Assembly: GCA_025449555.1 (NCBI GenBank)
Contig: JANWJD010000059.1
Span: 1 to 35,180, forward strand
DNA from: Chloroflexota bacterium
GTDB lineage: Bacteria > Chloroflexota > UBA5177
Length of the DNA: 35,180 nucleotides
Direction: 5' to 3'
Position 1 is the first letter of the stretch. Every line of letters begins with the position of its first letter. A model generated the notes under the pieces. That model saw only the letters and a program-made list of their open reading frames with translations. It was not told the DNA's origin and searched no databases. Shown piece after piece: positions 32,527 to 35,180 of this stretch. Both the position numbers and the translations under genes were made by a program.

Positions 32527-33524
32527 TTGCGCCTCCTGAGGGCGAGGACCCCGGCAAAGAGCACGACCAGTACGACGATTGCTCCCTGGATAACCGTGGC
32601 ATAGTTGGGATCGACTCGCAGGAATCCCAGAATGGCCCGGATGATATTCAGGACAAAAGCAGCCGCGATCGGTCCCAGCAGGCCACCGCGCCCCCCAGCC
32701 AGACTCACGCCGCCCAGAACCACACAGGCCACGCTGTTGAGGGTGAAGCTGGATGCGCTATTCGGATCGCCCTGGCTGGTTTCTGCCAGCAATGCGATCC
32801 CGGCCATGCCGACGAAGAGCCCTCCCAGCGCATAGGCCGCGATGCGGGTACGAGCGACATTGACCCCGCTCAGAAACGCTGCCATACGATCACTTCCCAG
32901 CGCATAAACCGAGAGGCCGAGTCGGGAGCGATACCAGGGTAGCCACACGACCAGCACGATGCAAGCCAAAACGAAGACCCCCTCGGGCAACCAGCCCCAC
33001 AGTTCTCCGTTCACGAGATTGGCGAAATCGAAAGGGATTCCTCCGCCGGGCGTGGGGAGGACATACAACGCCAACCCGTACCACACGAAGCTGGTGGCCA
33101 GTGTGACGATGATATCCGGTACGCGCGAAATGGTGATGACAAATCCGGTTAAGGCGCCCAGCGCCGCCGTTCCCAGAATGATGACAATCGAATCAAATGT
33201 TGCCTGTTTGGCGTCGGCGTTGACCATCCAGCGCGCGGCTACCACGTTTACCAGCGCCATCATGGTCCCTATGGAAAGGTCGATTCCTCCCACCAGCACG
33301 ACGGAGGCCTGCGCCATGGCCGCCAGAGCCAGCGGCAGGGTCTCGATCACTAGAGTTTGGATATCGAAGGCATTGAGACCGGGATGGACGAGCTTTTCGA
33401 TCACGAAGAGGACGATCAAGATGGCATAAATCGACAGGCCCCACGCGTTGCGGCGCACAAAGCGGCGACGCACTGCGATTGAGATAAAGGGCGTGGCCGA
33501 TGGGGTTGCGCTGATCGAACTCAC
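32523..33524 (-). CDS. RbsC-like sugar ABC permease (first copy)
   Basis: This is a 333-aa CUT2 permease. The family pattern is clear: QASVVLVGGIDLSIGTMMAL, a coupling loop ALGSDRMAAFLSGV, and VVLGGVSLAGGRGG. It differs markedly from the second permease, so the two probably form a hetero-pair, as in YtfT/YjfF-type systems, rather than a homodimer. The GTG start at 33524 overlaps the ATPase stop as GTGA; the longer frame to 33644 lies inside the ATPase gene. The substrate is a sugar or polyol of unknown identity. Confidence 0.92.
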   Translation of the reverse strand: MSSISATPSATPFISIAVRRRFVRRNAWGLSIYAILIVLFVIEKLVHPGLNAFDIQTLVIETLPLALAAMAQASVVLVGGIDLSIGTMMALVNVVAARWMVNADAKQATFDSIVIILGTAALGALTGFVITISRVPDIIVTLATSFVWYGLALYVLPTPGGGIPFDFANLVNGELWGWLPEGVFVLACIVLVVWLPWYRSRLGLSVYALGSDRMAAFLSGVNVARTRIAAYALGGLFVGMAGIALLAETSQGDPNSASSFTLNSVACVVLGGVSLAGGRGGLLGPIAAAFVLNIIRAILGFLRVDPNYATVIQGAIVVLVVLFAGVLALRRRK

Positions 33525-35029
33525 GCCACGACCTCTTCCGATATCAGGCCGTGAGCGGCGTGCAGCAGTGCTGCCTCGTCTGCCTCGGAGGCGGGCAGCT
33601 CCGCTACGATCTTGCCCTCGTACAGCACGAGGACGCGGTCGCACACCAACTGAATTTCGGACAACTCGCTGGTGAAAAAGAGGATCCCCACGCCATCAGC
33701 GGCGAGTTGACGCAGCAGTGTATGAATCTGGCGCTTGGTGCCCACATCGATGCCGCGCGTCGGATCGAACAGCAGCAGAACCTGAAAGCCGGTCGCCAGC
33801 CACCGGGCGATCGTGACCTTCTGCTGATTGCCGCCGCTCAGTCGTCGCACTTGCCGCTGCGCCCGGGTATCCACCTGCAAGCGTTTGATGGCATCTCCCA
33901 CGCGGCGGGCTTCCGCCCGAATATTGATCGGCCCCCACTGCAGCACGCGGTTGTAGAGCGGCAACGCAATATTTTCCCGCACCGACCGCTGCGGCAGTAG
34001 CGCTTGCACCCGGTCAGCCGGCACCAGCACCATTCCCGCTTGAATTGCATCATACGGCGTGCGCGGAGCAAGCGTTCGCCCGGCAACCTTCATCGAGCCT
34101 GCATCGGCCTTGCGGCGACCGGAGAGCGCTTCAAAGAGTTCATCCTGGCCCTGGCCCTCCAATGCAGCCACGCCGACGATCTCTCCCGGATGAACCACAA
34201 ACGACAGGCCGTTGACTTCTGCACCGACCCGTATGTCATCTACCTGCAGGAGCGGAATGGTGTCCTGCGTACCGGTGCGAAGGTGATCCGTCGCGACCTC
34301 GACCCCGGATCGTCCTTCCGGCTGCTCCGGGACCGCCCTGGCAGCCGGCCCCAACATGAGATCGACCATTGGTCCTTCACCACTCTCCGCGGGGATCAAG
34401 GTACCGACATCGCGTCCATCGCGTAGCACGGTCGCACGGTCGCAAATGGCCCGCACTTCCTTGAGACGGTGCGAAATGAAGAGCACGGAACGCCCACGAT
34501 CGCGCCATTGGCGCATCACCAGAAAGACGCGTTCTGCCAGGTCGGACGGGAGAGCCGCCGTAATCTCATCCAGCATGAGGAGCTGCGGGTCCCGGGCAAG
34601 CGCGCGCGCCAGGTCCAGCATACGCAACATGGGCAACGGCAAATCGCCCACGATCTCTCCGAAATCGATATTGTCAAGATCCATCGTGGACAGCCACTGA
34701 TGCACGGCCGGCGCACCGACTCTGGTGAGGCGCAGGTTTTCGGCGATGGTCAGATCCGGCAGCAGCGCTGGATCTTGAAACACGGCGGCGATGCCCGCTG
34801 CCTGCGCCGCCGCCGGCGAGTGAAAGCGAACTTCCTTCCCGTCGAGCGCGATCGTTCCAGAGTCCGGGTGGATGACCCCGGTTAACATTTTCACCATGGT
34901 GCTCTTGCCGGCGCCGTTCGCGCCGAGCAGAGCATGAATTTCGCCTGCTTCCACCGTCAGGTTGGCCGAGCGCAGGGCGACTACCGCGCCGTATCGTTTG
35001 GCAAGATCGCGCACGGTGAGAAGACTCAT
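33521..35029 (-). CDS. RbsA-like double-domain sugar ABC ATPase
   Basis: This is a 502-aa tandem nucleotide-binding protein that powers the two RbsC-like permeases. The first domain has Walker A GANGAGKST (36-44) and Walker B LLMLDEITAALP, but its signature is weak (LPLPMLRMLDLARAL instead of LSGGQ). The second has the degenerate Walker A normal for this family (ALEGQGQDEL), a good signature RLSGGNQQKVTIARW and an altered Walker B: VLLLFDPTRGIDVG, where the usual D-E is Phe421-Asp422. ATG 35029 follows GAGGGA at ~11 nt; a longer frame to 35110 runs through homopolymers and is rejected. It is the first visible gene of the operon, and the substrate-binding protein is expected to the right. Confidence 0.92.
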   Translation of the reverse strand: MSLLTVRDLAKRYGAVVALRSANLTVEAGEIHALLGANGAGKSTMVKMLTGVIHPDSGTIALDGKEVRFHSPAAAQAAGIAAVFQDPALLPDLTIAENLRLTRVGAPAVHQWLSTMDLDNIDFGEIVGDLPLPMLRMLDLARALARDPQLLMLDEITAALPSDLAERVFLVMRQWRDRGRSVLFISHRLKEVRAICDRATVLRDGRDVGTLIPAESGEGPMVDLMLGPAARAVPEQPEGRSGVEVATDHLRTGTQDTIPLLQVDDIRVGAEVNGLSFVVHPGEIVGVAALEGQGQDELFEALSGRRKADAGSMKVAGRTLAPRTPYDAIQAGMVLVPADRVQALLPQRSVRENIALPLYNRVLQWGPINIRAEARRVGDAIKRLQVDTRAQRQVRRLSGGNQQKVTIARWLATGFQVLLLFDPTRGIDVGTKRQIHTLLRQLAADGVGILFFTSELSEIQLVCDRVLVLYEGKIVAELPASEADEAALLHAAHGLISEEVVA

Positions 35030-35062
35030 GCGATCAATGTTCCCTCTGTGTCCAGAGACCGT

Positions 35063-35180
35063 GCGGTGGGGGGGCCCCGGCGGCCCCCCCCCCCCCTGAA
35101 GCGAGCGCAATAACCCGTGCCGGCGAAGAGCCGCGGGGGGGGGGGGTCGGGCGCGCGGCGGGGGGGGCTACAGTGGTGGG
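35063..35180. other. Homopolymer-rich contig end, low-trust sequence
   Basis: Runs of G or C crowd the last 120 bases: G7 at 35068-35074, C13 at 35084-35096, G12 at 35135-35146 and G8 at 35160-35167. Base composition is unlike the rest of the window. This looks like sequencing or assembly noise at a contig end rather than a biological element. Confidence 0.7.

Overview
The window reads as chromosomal DNA from a moderately high-GC bacterium. Features pointing that way are GTG/TTG starts, dense 4-nt stop/start overlaps, a lipobox-type lipoprotein, an XRE/NB-ARC/TPR giant regulator, a YtrA-type GntR module and CUT2 sugar importers. This style fits Chloroflexota (Thermomicrobia- or Ktedonobacteria-like) best, with Actinobacteriota as the alternative. 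No marker gene here settles the phylum. The last ~120 bases are homopolymer-rich and look like a contig end.

Layout, left to right. (1) 1-310: the 5' end of glmU and a tRNA-Gln(TTG) with its promoter, both on the minus strand. (2) 688-7194: a plus-strand polysaccharide locus. It holds a sugar-binding lipoprotein, an ABC permease in which MalF-like and MalG-like halves are fused in one polypeptide, a secreted and membrane-anchored protein of unknown function, and a secreted GH5 glycosidase with an uncharacterised N-terminal region. No ATPase is encoded, so a shared MsmX-type ATPase is presumed. (3) 7373-11260: an APC permease, a convergent MFS sugar-type transporter, a stand-alone class III nucleotidyl cyclase domain with unusual base-specifying residues, and a 78-aa unknown protein. 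(4) 11480-18434: a NarL-type two-component system, divergent from a MacB-like ABC ATPase/FtsX permease pair; the gap between them carries a perfect 8-bp inverted repeat. (5) 18714-20050: an HpcH/HpaI aldolase and a DinB/DUF664 protein. (6) 20160-22481: an autoregulated-looking YtrA-type GntR/ABC/permease operon with a clear promoter and a 36-bp operator. (7) 22520-26702: a giant XRE-NB-ARC-TPR regulator followed by an M24 peptidase, divergent from a 76-aa small protein. (8) 27558-35029: a minus-strand sugar or polyol uptake and catabolism operon. It encodes an RbsA-like ATPase, two different RbsC-like permeases, a TIM-barrel sugar isomerase/epimerase, a zinc dehydrogenase, a Gfo/Idh/MocA oxidoreductase and an SDR. 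Its binding protein is probably just beyond the right edge.

How the genes work together: three carbohydrate-related blocks dominate (extracellular glycan hydrolysis and import; CUT2 import plus oxidation/isomerisation; MFS uptake). They are interspersed with signalling and export modules. The least ordinary items are the fused double permease with its two partner proteins, the cyclase with both base-selecting residues changed, the YtrA operator overlapping the transcription start, and the inverted-repeat pair upstream of the HpaI aldolase. I see no CRISPR array, transposase, phage gene or rRNA.
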